Shown here: positions 26,072 to 38,965 of the stretch, piece by piece
How positions within the stretch are numbered: the stretch's first letter is position 1
Layout: every line of letters begins with the position of its first letter
NCBI GenBank assembly: GCA_013397455.1
Contig: VYZB01000030.1
Coordinates: 641,924-705,923 of the forward strand
Direction of reading: 5' to 3'
DNA length: 64,000 bases
From: Crotophaga sulcirostris
Lineage: Eukaryota > Chordata > Aves > Cuculiformes > Crotophagidae
Translations under genes and position numbers: made by a program
The notes under the pieces: generated by a model
What the model saw: only the letters and a program-made list of their open reading frames with translations
What the model was told of the DNA's origin: nothing
Databases searched by the model: none

Positions 26072-26155
26072 TAGTTTCTCTTAGACTTAGCTCCTTGTCT
26101 GCAAAATAGCTATAATAACTTATTTCCATTACCTGGCAGAGACTTTATAGGGAAA
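26072..26155 (-). mobile_element. MIR-like SINE fragment
   Basis: The order TTAGCTCCTTGTCTGCAAAA, then TAGCTATAATAACTTATTTCC, then ACCTGGCAGAGACTTTATAGG follows the MIR reverse-complement core (CTCATCTGTAAAATG, ATAATAATAGTACCTACC, TCATAGG). The match is by eye and old. Confidence 0.5.
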
Positions 26156-29100
26156 ATACATGCATAACTGAAAAGGGAATCTTGTAACCACCAATGGAGA
26201 GCTCAAAACTTCAACTTTCTGAACTTCAGATTGTCCTTGCCAAAACCACTGTGGCCTATGAAATTATCCTTGCAAGGATTGAGTCTCCTGTAAAAGATCT
26301 CCAATGTGCCATTTCTAACCAGAATCAATAATGCTTCCAGCCTGTTTCATAGCTGTCCTTCCATTCCTCTTACTTCAGCTTTACCCAAAGAAGACATGTT
26401 AAAGGCACTAATAGTCATCAGGCACCCTAAAAATGGAAAGGCAATGGAGAGAGATCCTGAACGTCTTGTGTACTCACACAAAGGAGCTGCTCTGGCACCT
26501 GAGTAGGACAAGGATCTTGTGATCTAAGAATCAGTTCTCATGACCTCTATTCTAAGCGTGCTCCTTCCTGCAGATGCTGAAATAAAGGAAATATCTCTAT
26601 CTCCTCCCAAAGCCCAGTCTGTTCAACCCAGTTCAAGCCTATCAAGAGGCTTTACAGCAGAAATTCTGGCTGCAAGCTCCTTGGAAGTGACTTTAATGGA
26701 GAAATACAGCTTTTAGCAAGATTTAAGCATTGAGAAATTCAGCATCTTCCTCTCCGACAGGAGTTAGGGACATAGTGAATCCTGCTGCTGCTGTCACCAT
26801 GTCACCAACAGACAGGACTCAAGGCTGTCTACTCCCTCCCCATCTCCTTAAACTGCTTGCAAAAAACATTATTTGGCACTGGGACACCCTCTCCCCTTCA
26901 TGCTTCCCTAGACTTCAGCTGAAGCATGGATCGTCTTTTCATCAGATGTATTGTGGTGGGCAGCTGCACTTGGCCCCTTCTGAGGATTTCATCTGTCAGC
27001 ATGTTATAATCCAGCTTCTAGTCCACATCCTGATGTGCTGACATCAAGCCTCGTCAGGCTCCTTGGGGCTGTTTTAAATGCCCATCCTTTTAGCTGTCAT
27101 TTTGATAGCCTTGAGATTCAGGAAAGCTGGCCATGTTCTGTGTGCTGCAGAGCCAGGCACAATGGGCCTTAAAGAGCATGGAAAGACACTCTTGAAAAGC
27201 GCACTAGGGGCTGCTTGCCAGGATTTGGGCTTCAGGTATACCTACTGCCAAGCCTCCCACAGCAGTGTCCCTCCACCTGGCTTCTGATGAGCAGATGAGT
27301 GGGATCAGAGAGTGCGGGCTTTCCTCTGGCTCCTGCTTTCCCCAGTACTCACAGAGGAACTCCTGAATTTGGCAGAATGTGCAACCCGGTGCAGCCTGAA
27401 ATGTGTTGATCACACCTCCTCATACTGTTGATACTATCTGTTCTCACCTAGCTTCAGAGATCACGTCCTGCACCACTGTGCAGAGCTCTATTTTTGTTCC
27501 TCCCTTCAACCACAAGTCGGTTGGCAGTGCAAAAATGTCTTCTTAGGACTGGGTGAAGTCACCCACTAGCAGATGGCACTGGTGGCCAAGCGGTTGTCAG
27601 ATTAGCACGTACTCGAGCCCTGTGTCAGGTGCAAGGGAAGGTGTGACAAGGTAGCGGGCTTGGTAAGGGGTCTTCATGCAGAATCTGCCTTCCTTATCCC
27701 TTGTGTGGGGTCTGTTTCCAAGCAGTAGGGAAGAAAAGGAAAAAAGCAATCTCTTTGTCCTAAAACAGTAAATGAGTTGGGCTTACTTGCTGTCTTATAA
27801 TAGCATACAAAAGGACATTCAGGAAATTTGGAAGGCAAGAGGTAGAAATCCTGCAAAACAAAATCTCTACCTGTGCCCTATCCTGGGGGGAAAATGAATA
27901 TGATGATGAATATGGAATGAGGACAGCTCCAAGTCTATGCAATTCCTGCACACAGGAGAGCCGCGAATGGATCTAGTGATGGACACATCTAGTGATGTGA
28001 GCGAAAGGCATTGACGTATCCGTTGTGTTTTAAGCTCAGTGCTGGAAGACAGCCAAGCATCGTCTCTATTCAAGAGTAAATGGTTTTGCTGCTGTGACTG
28101 GGATGAGGTGGGTTTTAAAACTAGTCTGTGGAAAGATCTTTTACTTTCAAATAGAAGACGTTTCTCACTTCCCTGTGGAGAAGCAAAGGGTCAGCTATGA
28201 CTTAGATAGTGTAGGCTTTCATAGTTACTGGTAAACTGTGACTGGGGCTGTGTCTTGCCTAGATCCCCACACTCTGCAGTGCTGGTGCCCAGACTTCCCT
28301 CTGGGGTTAGCCCATGGCCTTTAGTGGAGGCACTTGTGGTGCACATGTCACAGCCGCTCCAACACGACACATGGATAGCCAGGGCTCACTGCTTTCCACT
28401 CCCATGTGCTGCTGTGCAAGTCTGCTCACCATTACACAGGATCCAGATACAAATTTCTTTTTGCAGGGCGAGAAAGCAAAAAACAGGCTATCTCACACTA
28501 CACCTCTGACCTAACCCAAGCCATATACAACATCCTCCAGGGGAGGCATCTGGCTCACCATGTTTTTCTTGGTTTTTGGTAGAGCCATACCCCTCATAGA
28601 AGTTGGTGGCTGTAAGCAGTGTCCATTCTCTATGAAGTGAAGGAGACAGCTTTACCTGATTAAGTGTCGCCTGCCCAGCTGCCCTCATCCAGACTCTCCT
28701 TCCAAGGCTGATGGAGATCCAGGCTCTGCAGGAGGCCTCTGTTCAACACCAGCTGTAGAGTGTCTGAATTGGGGGTACTGAAGTCGGATGCAGGGTTGAT
28801 AAGATTCCAGACATTTCCTGTTTGCAAGAATGCTCCCTGAAATTTTACTGTGAAATGAGCGGGATTTTCTCTGGGAAATAACTTCATTTGTTCTCTTAGA
28901 AATTAGTCTTCTCGCTTGTTGGAAATGGAGGAACTGTTTCTTTCCAAGGGTCCCCACTCTGCTGCTATGTGTCTAACTGTTACAAAATAAGTCGAAGGGA
29001 ACTTTGCTGTGGTCAGACACAGGTGGCTGGCATGAGTGTTCTACTCCCTACAACAGACTGCAGAACACAGCAGGGCTTCATGAACCCAAATTCATCCCTG

Positions 29101-32100
29101 GTATTTGCACACTGTAACCCTACGGATGCCTCGGTGCTGTTCCTGCAGATTGACATCCACTGCTGTCCAGCTCCTGTGGGGTGCCCACCTCTACCTGAGA
29201 GCCAGTCCAAGGTCACACAGCCCCAGAGTACAGGCAGGGGAGTTTTGCTGACTTCTCTTTTGGCTTCCCCCATCTTGTGTACTTTGCAGGAGGGAAGCAC
29301 TGCCTGCAGGTCCCTGCAGCAAGGGGTTCCCCTGCAGCATGACATCATGCAGAGAGCTCCCTTGGCTCATGGACAGTGCTGATTTCTTCTGGTAGAGTAA
29401 CCCTGGCTGCCAAGTGAAGGCAAAACTACTGATCCTTCTGTGCAGCACCCTCAGCACCTGCCCCCAGCCACAGATTAGATCCTTCTCAGAGCTGTTTTAA
29501 CACTAACCTGACAAATCGTCTGCTGAGCTGCTGCAGATGGTTGAGGCACTGCTGACTTTCTCTGCTGGAAGGTGGCAAAGCTTTACTGCCCTTCCTGCCT
29601 CCTCTCTAGCTCAGTCATACTTTATGATTTTTTTTTTTAACACATTCAATATAATTTGTAGGAACTTACTAACCACGTTAGCTCATGCTGCTGGTCTATG
29701 CATCCCTGAGCTCTTTGATGCTGATGAGCAGTATCTAATACTTCAAAGGATGCTAAAAAGCATACATGCTTTACTTGCTATATGAGACTATGTGAAGAGA
29801 TAGATGAAGAATCCAAATCAGCCCCTTGAGCTGATAAACTCTGAGAAGGGTAAGATCAGAGGATATTTAATTAGGGTCCTAATTACAGCGGTTATTAGCT
29901 GTCATAAAATCACCCGGGTTTAGATCCCAGAGCAACGTGAACTGCAGATTTTGGAGATATGCATTGCATAGATAAACATGATTATTCCTTTGGCTTGATC
30001 CCAACTTGAAGAATAGCAAGCTGCACTATCAAAAATTGAAGATTTATCTCTGATGTGTCATTTGTTCCTTCCACAATAAAAGCAATATAAAGAAATCACA
30101 TAGGCACAGTCAGATTCAAATACCAATCAAAACCCACCATATTTCAATCCTAAAGTAAATTCGAAATACGAAAAAAGGGTAGTGCCATTGAAAAGCCCAT
30201 GTATTACTCAAAGAAATTCAACCTTATCTCTATTTTCTGCATCCCTTCTAAAAATACAGCACTGCTGATAGGAACAGACATTATTTCTTCCACATGATTC
30301 TGACTAAGAGGGCCCAGAAAACAAGGAATCTACTAGAAACTAGTGGAATAACCTTGAATATTAAAAAATTAGTCTGAAGTATTTTCTGCTACTTGCTTTG
30401 TTTCATTTAGGTAGGTAAAGCAGGGAAAAAGAGTCAAAAATAGTCTAGGTTTCCACAAAAAAAGGGAGGCTAAGAAACTATTTCTTCCTATCATCAAATA
30501 TTTTTCTTCAAAATTTGTTAGGTTTTACCCAAGGACTCAGAATTCTCTACTGGGTTCAATCTTTTTCAGTGAAAATGGACAAAAAAGAACTTTTGCTTCT
30601 CAAACATTTCTAATTTGTTCAGAATAGGTAATTTTTCTTTTGAGAATAAAATGTTTGGACGAACATTCTTTGACCAGATGAAAGAAGCATGTTCTCCAAA
30701 GAGAAATCAGGACCTTCTGTTTTACATTAACCCATCGGCTTCATTGGATGGTCTAAATGTGCTGTCCAGCTGGACCCAGCTGTGCTGAGAGAAGTGGGAG
30801 AGAAAATGGAGGAAAAAAATGCCCCTAATCTAATGTGAATTCAAGAACAAGGAGAGTGCGAACTGGCCAAAAAGACATTTCTGCTGGGAGTAAAAAGAAT
30901 ACTTCTAGGCAAGCAATGAGTCAAAACCTCCTCACTCTGTCTACTTTTCAAACAGATCTGGCTACGTTTGCACAGGAATTATACAGGGGAGTGAGCTGGA
31001 GTGTCCTGCTTCTATTCATCTATCCCCAGATGGGCTTGGCCAGGTGTTGGGCCATTTGCAGCAGATGTGAAAGCCTAAAATTCAGATCGAGGTTGAAGTT
31101 TAGCCAAAGCTTCCTGACAGCAGTATTTCTGGGGCTGAAGGACAAGATCTCAAGAGGAAAGACAGAAACCTCATCACCATGGTTGCTGAAAATCAAAGAC
31201 AATCTGCTGGGAAGTATCCCGTGAGTGTGAGCTTGGACATGACTTACAGCTGAGCCAGAAGATGCAAGAAGATCTTGCTTTAACCCTTCTGTGAGTTAGA
31301 GATGGAAAAGACACCAGAGCATGTCAGAAGGGGTTTAGTACTGTTACTGGCTACCAATTTGCATAGGGTGTGAGGAGCAGCTTGTTTTCTCCATCAGCCC
31401 AATGGCAGGTAGGTTGAGCACCAGCTGGCGGCTGCTGCATGTTCCTGACTGCTGGCAGGCTCTGAAAGAGCATCCAAATGCCACCCAGCATTAAAGGGAT
31501 AAGGCCAAGCCTGACAGAGGAGGTAAATCCAGGGAGTTTCATCTGCTTGTGCATTTTTCTTGAGTCATTGTTGCTTCTGCAGTTGAGGAGCCCTTCACTG
31601 CAGGCAGCGCAGAGTGCAGCAAGCCTCGGGGAGTGTTGAGGCTCATGAAATATACATAGGAGCTAGGCAGGCTCCTGGAGCTCAGTAAATACACGCACAT
31701 AATTGGCTCTGTCTTCAAGGAAGAAATGTTTTGCATAAGGATGCAGAAAGGGCTTGTTCAGTAAACTTTGACACGCACACTTGACTCAGCAATTGCTGAG
31801 AAAAAACAGAAAAACCCCTCTTCTTTGCTCAGTAACTGTGCAGTAACTGAGCAAGCAACTCCATTTTGCACCCTTTATCCCTTTTCACTCCACCTTTTTT
31901 TCCATCACCCACTCAGAGGACTGTTATCTCCAATGTCCTTTAGAAAGAGCATCTGATGGGAGCAGAGACAGCACAGACACAATATCCTGATCTAAACCAT
32001 TTACAGTCTCCACGACACCCCCCAAAAAACCATCTGCCTACCTGGAACTGGCAGGAAACAAAGAATCACGGATGCACAGATCTTAGCGTGGAGATAAGCC

Positions 32101-35100
32101 AATGGCTAAATGGTTACTATTGTAATGAACATTTGTTAATGGCTCTTCTCCAGCTGCAGGGACAAGCACGCTCACTGGGATGCTCTGAGCGCAAGCAAAC
32201 CTGAATTGTTGTTCCCTGTGAGATTACCAAAGGCTTCGTGTATCCCGTCTGTCCTTTACATGTGAACTGGATCCTGAGAGATCTCTGCCTTTATGTGCTT
32301 TAACCATGCATGGCTGATCAGAGCAAGCTTCTGCTTCTGCAACCACAGTAAATGAATTATTTCTAGACACCTCTCAGGAGCCTCTCAGGCTTAACCTGGT
32401 CTCCCTCACTTGGAGAAAGTAAGATTCCCCCTCTGTGGGAAGATGAAACCTGAATAACCAGCCCTGGCAAGGGCAAGGCAGTCTAGACATGAACAAATAG
32501 GGCCAGAGGGATAACACAACAAAGTTATGCAGGAAGACCCTGCACTGAAATCTCACGTAGATTGAATCTCACGATGGAATTTCACAGTGGAAACAGCAGT
32601 GTCATCTCCTGCTCAAACACTCGTTTTGAAACAGATCTTGAAAATTATTTTCACTAATGGTTGGGATGAAAATCACCCCAATGCCTCCCAGCTCCAAGCT
32701 GCATTTGTGGACAAATTAGCAATACTGTTTTGCTAGCATCCTAGTTTCAGTCACTAATTAACTCAGCAGCCACTGCCAGAGTTAATCAGGGAAGCAGCTC
32801 CGTTATCCCCTGTACCCCCACGGGGTAGGGATCCACCAGCTGCCACCACTCAGGCTGCCGTAAAGGCAGGGAGAGGAGCTGCTTGTTTTGCTGTGTTGAA
32901 AGGCTGCTGAAGCAGCCCTTCCCAGCCCTCCGGTGGGGAGGTGGATGTTGGTGGGTGAATGGCCCCAAGTCCTGTGCCATCATTCCCACAGTCATCTCTC
33001 CACAACAGCCTTTCCCATCCAGGGGAGATCCCTCCTCGTTGGGTCCCTCCATGCATTTTAAAGTGAAAGAAAAGAGGAATGAAATCAAGGAAGAAGCTGA
33101 AAAATGGCTAGACTTACTAATTGGAAGAGTAAGATTGTCTCTTATAGTTCAGGTGCCACAGCCTCCATGAGACGTAAAGATCTCCTTTTGGTGGGAGCAG
33201 TAGGCGTGCAGTAGGTCTGCTTGAGCCCCAATCCAAACCATCAAAAGGGTAAAATCCTCTCATTCATTATGTCCTAAGCAAGGAAAATCCTGGGAAACAT
33301 CTGTTCTGAGCTGAACTGTTTACCTGGGAAGCTTTTTTGCAACCTTTGGGGTTGGCAGACCCTGTGTTATTTCCCTCTTGAGGGAAAACCTGTGTGGCAC
33401 AGATATAATAGACCGAATTTTCTTTCTCACGTGTCACACGCTTCTGCTGAGCCACACGGTCTCAGATATTGTAAGCCTGCCAAGATCATAGTATTATTTC
33501 ATAGCAGGTATGAAGGAAAAAAAACCCAACCAAACAATGGTTAATTAAATAATTACTGTCAGGTCCTGCATTTTACAGTACTCTGTTTGGAGATGGAATT
33601 TCTGGGTGGTTTTTAATTGAATGGCTTGTCTAAATCTGGTAGGATTAAAAATTTGTTTCAGAAACTGATTTTTAAATGTCAAAGGAAATATTTTATTTTG
33701 GAAGTCTTCCAGATGAAATACTTTCCAGTGCGAAGGCAAGTTTTAATAACAATTAGGAAAAAATAATTGAAACTGAACGGCTACGCTTGATGCTCTGAAA
33801 GAACAAAAGAGATGCCAAAATTATATCACATGACTTTTACTATGAGCACACATCCCATGTTAATAACACCAGTCTGGATTTTTAATTTGATTTCAAATAT
33901 GTTATGGATCAGAACCTCAGGGTTTTAGATTAATCCAGGTTTGCCCAGCTGAGAATCCATCCATCAGCCCTGTTGTGAGTATGTTCTTCTAATCATGTGC
34001 AATTAATGATTGTCACGTAAGACCATTAAAAACCACTTAGGAACTGATCAGTGGCTACTGTAAGCTGAATTGATTAATGTAATTTCTGAAATCAAGTTTC
34101 AATTAGCTGTAAAGAATAATAAAAGTGTGAACATCAAATTCTGCTGAAGAGGTACCATCTTAACCTGAACAAGAAAGATAAATACTCCTGACCACTAAAA
34201 AAAAAAAGTAGTTACTAAATTCCTTTTTTTTGGTTTAGCAAATAGTGTCCAGCTCACTCAGGTGGCAGGAATGCATAGCCTTGCTTGTATGTTTACTCAG
34301 AGGTGTTTCTACAGGAGTCTTTACCATAGGATGCTACCATCAAACTTTAGAAACACTTAGCTGAATTATGGTAGATTTGACTGAGTTTATAAATGAAAAC
34401 AACCAGAAACTAAGTTTCAGTGACAATTATATATTACAATAAAGGCAGTCCCATGCAAGGACTAAATTCCCCTTGCAGGAAGGATGGAAATGTTGCCTCT
34501 TCTTACTCTGCCCAAATCTCTGTGCAACCTGGTGGGGCCAACAGCTGTTTACCCAGCTTGCTCTTTTACCTCAGGCTTCCCTTTTCCACTGCTTAGTTCC
34601 CTCCATGTGCCCAGTTCTCCACAGAGGCCTCCCATGGTTTATAAGCAGCCTCCCAGAAATGTCAACACTTTTCATCTCTACCTCCATCCACTTTTGATCC
34701 CTATTTGTAATGCCAACCCTCCTCCTGCCTTTGCCCAATCCTTACAAGCCATCACAAATCCTTCTCCCTCCCCTCTCTCTGACAGCATCTCCATCCATCA
34801 CTGTCTCTCCTGGGGTGCCGAGGGTGTGTGGGAGGTGAGCCTGGAGCAAGGCTGCTGTGTGAACACGCAAACCTCAGGTGTTTGCTCCCACAACCAGCCT
34901 TTGAGCACCCGTAACAGCCTCCGAATGCCACAGGGTCTCTCTGACAACTGAGCCTGACCTCATCTACAACATCCCCCTCCCTGAGCTCTCCCACACCTTG
35001 GCTCCAAAAAGGAGTAACCCAAAGCCACGACCTAACAGTGCCTTTACGTTAAAACCCACAAAGCTATTTTTGCTCTGCTTATGGTCAGCCTTATTTATAC

Positions 35101-35239
35101 AGAGTTAATTGCGCCGGCACAGACTTGTCCTCACATAACTTCATTTTAATCCAGACAGAAGCTTTCAAGCAACAGCAATCAAACCCTTTCAATATTTAAT
35201 CAGCTGCCTGGCCTGAATCAGTGGGGACTGGCAGCAGTC

Positions 35240-35286
35240 GCCTGGTGCAGCGCGGGCGAGGCGGGGCGGGAGCTCCCATCCTCACC
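35240..35286. promoter_or_regulatory. GC-box patch
   Basis: GCGCGGGCGAGGCGGGGCGG at 35250-35269 contains a consensus GC box (GGGGCGGG) and five CpGs in about 20 bases, in a region where CpG is otherwise scarce. On the minus strand a donor-like TTTG|GTGAGG follows at 35286/35285. It could be a minor promoter or alternative first exon for SV2B, or an enhancer; nothing beyond composition supports a choice. Confidence 0.3.
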
Positions 35287-38200
35287 AAACCTCTGTCCAT
35301 GCTGAGCACCTGCCTCCTTTGCACACTTGCTGTGGTAGAAACCCAAATGGAAGCTGTGTTTCAGCCTCCTGCTTCAGACTTGGCAGCTTTCAAACGGCAT
35401 GACTTTGGAGCACCTTATTTTTCATTCCTCTGTTCCAACTTCTCAGCTGCCTTCCAGGTGTAAATCTTACTTTCTTTCCTACTGATGGCTGGGAAATTGC
35501 TGTGCTCAGCACCCTGTAATTGTAAATCAGCAGGACTTGAGCTCTCTCCTAATTCTTTCTGGTTTTAAAGCAGGCAGGGTTTAAATCCTAGTTACAGACA
35601 AGGTTTTGCAAAACTTGCAGTGTGTGTGTGTGAGTAAATTTGGGCTTTTCTTAAGCTTTCCACATTGCCTTAGTGCCTGTTGTGTGTTTTAGGGGGATTA
35701 AATGGTTTGAAAGGATATCACCCTTCAGGGGGTTGACTTTGTACATTCTGCTCTGTAGCAGACTCTGCTTTTGGCCCCCATAATAAAGATACGTTGCTTT
35801 AAAATAAAACCATAAGAAGGAGCCCATGAAGTGTCCTGCTTTAGTCAGTGGTCATGGCTGGCTTTTTGAAAACATGTCAAAATACCAAAAGCCTTTTGGT
35901 TAGAAATGGTCCATGAGCTTTTCCTCTGGGAGTCCCTTAGCCCTGCACCCTCCCCAGCCCAGTGAGGTTCTGGCTTCTCCCTCCCCTGCTGCTGGACACC
36001 TTGGGCAGGAGGTGCCTGTACTGCCCAGCACCCACAGGCACCACACCAGGCACAGTCACAGCAAAGGCAGCATCTCTGATGATTTGCAGCTCCTAATAAC
36101 ACAGGATCCTATCTCGCTAGCATTATAAAATAGATATTAATAAGCAACTCTAAATATCCTTATCTAAAAGAAGGAAGAACCACTGAAAGCACATTCAATT
36201 AGTGATAAATAATAAATACAATATTAATTAAAATTACTTTGCTTTGATTTGCTGTGCTCTGGCTCTGAGAATGCAAAAGGCATTCCCCATGTTCCCAAGG
36301 GTGGCGCAATGTCAGAGCATCATCACAGTCCCCAGAAGTGCCAATAAATGCAGCAGTGATGGCAGCATTTGTCGTGCATGCACCCACCTCACTGGAAATG
36401 GGCCCCACACTCCTTTCATGCTGGTCACAACTATCCTTGGCTCACTGAGAAAGCTCAGCCTCCACCAAACCTGGCAAATTTGGGTCTGTATCACAAGTGG
36501 AAAGGTTCATCAGCTCCTCCTGAATGACAGGAAACCTTGACTAAATGACAACAGAGGTTTCACATCAGGAGAAGAACTACTGGGCTTTCTCACTCTGGGT
36601 CTGTGTATAAATCATTTAGCACCTCATCTACACATGTTCATAATTAATGCACACTAGATCTCTGCAGTCATACAGCCCTGCTAAAATATCTGTGAAACTG
36701 GGCTGTGATTGCACGTGGCATGGGGTGCAGAAAGACAAATGTACCCCCCCAGAAGTGGACAATCTCACTGGTTCCCACTCTGAGCTTCGGTGGAAGTAGG
36801 AGAGAGGAATTAGTTCCATTACAGTGGGCTGAAATCATTTGAGAACCAGTTCTCAGTTGTTGCAAGGCTTCAGAAGAAGTCCACACCTCTTGTGGCCCCA
36901 GGCAGACGTGAGTCCAAATCACCCCTCTTCTCCTCCCTCCCATCTACCAGGGTAGAGAGATCTCTATGCCCCGTGTACAGAGAGCAGAATGACAAGCTTT
37001 TGTGTTTATTACATTATGAATTGCCATATCCCTCATAACAGCCCATGTATCTATTATTCTGGTGTAAGTCCAAAGTAATTTTGCTTATTTTAGTGGATTT
37101 ACAGCCCCGAGGTTAAGACCTGGATCCACCTACCCAGGGAGAGCTTGTAAATCTAAATCAGTGTCCAGTGCTGAGTACAGCCAGAGAAGTATTTTTTGTG
37201 TACTTCCATTCTTGTCCCCCCAACCTCACCAATTGCTCAGGCATCATCATGGATGTATCCAATTCAATTTGCCTCTAACCTCATATTCTGGCTGTGTTAA
37301 TCCCCCTGGGTACATGCCTCAGGGGAGAATGGTAGCTGCAAAACTAGATGTCACTGGGCTTGTTAGAGGACCATCACTACTTGTAGGACTGCTACATAAA
37401 TGAGGTTCACTAAAGAAGTCACCACCACCTCTGTGGGGGTTTCCTCTGAGTGCCAAGACTGAGAAGAGACACCAGGAGCATCACACATGCCCAAGAAGGG
37501 CATGGGTATGAGGTCAGGAGGTCAGGAACCTGTAAGCTGCAATAATTAGAGTGGTTAAAGCTGGCAAATCTGCAGCAGCCTGACCACCTGCCATAAGGAC
37601 AAGAGAAATGCTGCCTTGAGGGGTGTGGTGGGAGCAGTCTCCAAGACCTGGCTGTGATCACTCGTGTTTTGGCAGAGGATTTCCCTTCAGCTCACCCCTG
37701 CAGTACCGGAGCTCAGTCCCTGAGAGCAGGAGGGCTATAAAACATACATATCACGTGCAGGAGCAGATTGTCTCCCACAGCACTTTCCCAGTGGCCAAAT
37801 GTCTCCTGCAGGGATTTTACTCATTCTCTCACATTTTACAACCCACCCCACAGGGATCATCTTCAAGCCAGGACTGGGAAACTCCCTGTGTTGCAATGGT
37901 GCTCAGGGCCTGATGCTAGGGAGAAAAACAACGGCTGTCTTGTCATGAGGACACCACTCTTCTCATTTGCTGTCAGCTTGGGAGGATGCAAGGCGGGAAG
38001 GCATCTGCTGTGCTGGCAGCACAGTGGGAACCAGAGCTTGAACAAACCCATCCATCACCCAGTGGGGAGTGGACGAATTCCAGCTTCCTCCAAACCCATC
38101 TCCCACAAGAGCTGTTGTGAATAACAGCAAAACACTGAGTTTAACTAGAAACACTGAATCATCGAGAACCAGCTGCTGCACAGTCCTGCAGCAACTCCTG

Positions 38201-38904
38201 TAGAAGCCTGCCCAGCATCAGACCCTCCACAACCCTCATGTGAAATCACTGCATCTCTCTCCTGGGCAGGAAAACGGTGACTGCAAAGCATGAGAAAGGA
38301 GAATGTGTCTCTCAGATAGCTATGTCCATACATGGGCCACCATGAGCAATTTCTTCAGCCAAAAGTACTGCTTTAGAGCTCACACACTGCTTTTCATTCT
38401 TTCCCAGCGTCTCCACTGTTGAATATAACATATTGTGCTCTTCTGGCTGCTCCACTCCACCTAAGAAAACTGCTTTGAGCAGGTGATCCCAACATTATAG
38501 ATCTCTTCTCATTACAGAAAATGCACACCAGGCACTAGTGACCGTGATGTATGCTGAGCTAAGCCAGGTCATGACACTGCAAATCTCTGGCACACAGTCT
38601 ACAGGACCCTCAGAGCTATGGGGCGTGGGAGCTATCCTGCTCCTGCCCTCCTGTAAGAGTTATGAGAAGAAAACACAGCTGAGTACATCTCAGCAACATT
38701 CAGATTTTCTTTTCTTTGGGACATCTTACAAAGCACTGTCAGTACCTGTCTCTGATCTACATAAAGGGTACAGATTGATTTAAGCTGGTTGGACATAGGG
38801 CAGTTCTGGTCTGGAAGCCATGTTGATCATAGCAATCTCATTATTTGGAGACAGTAATTTAGATTATGGGCTAGGACTGCCTCATGTTTGAATGGTCAGG
38901 TCGA

Positions 38905-38965
38905 GGCGCCTTAGATCTGAACCCAGCTTCTATTACCTGGCTCTGATGTTGCTTGGGTCTTGGAT
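38905..38965 (-). mobile_element. Possible MIR-like SINE fragment
   Basis: ATCTGAACCCAGCTTCTATT, then ACCTGGCTCTGATGTTGCTT, then GGGTCTTGG parallel the MIR reverse complement GAATCCCGGCTCTGCCACTT, ACTAGCTGTGTGACCTTGGG. Divergence is high and the call is weak. Confidence 0.35.

Noticed and set aside
27583..27620. tRNA-like promoter boxes: TGGCCAAGCGG (A box) and CTCGAGCCC (weak B box)
   Set aside because: The boxes are only about 19 bases apart, too close for a tRNA, the B box is imperfect, and no cloverleaf stems can be drawn.
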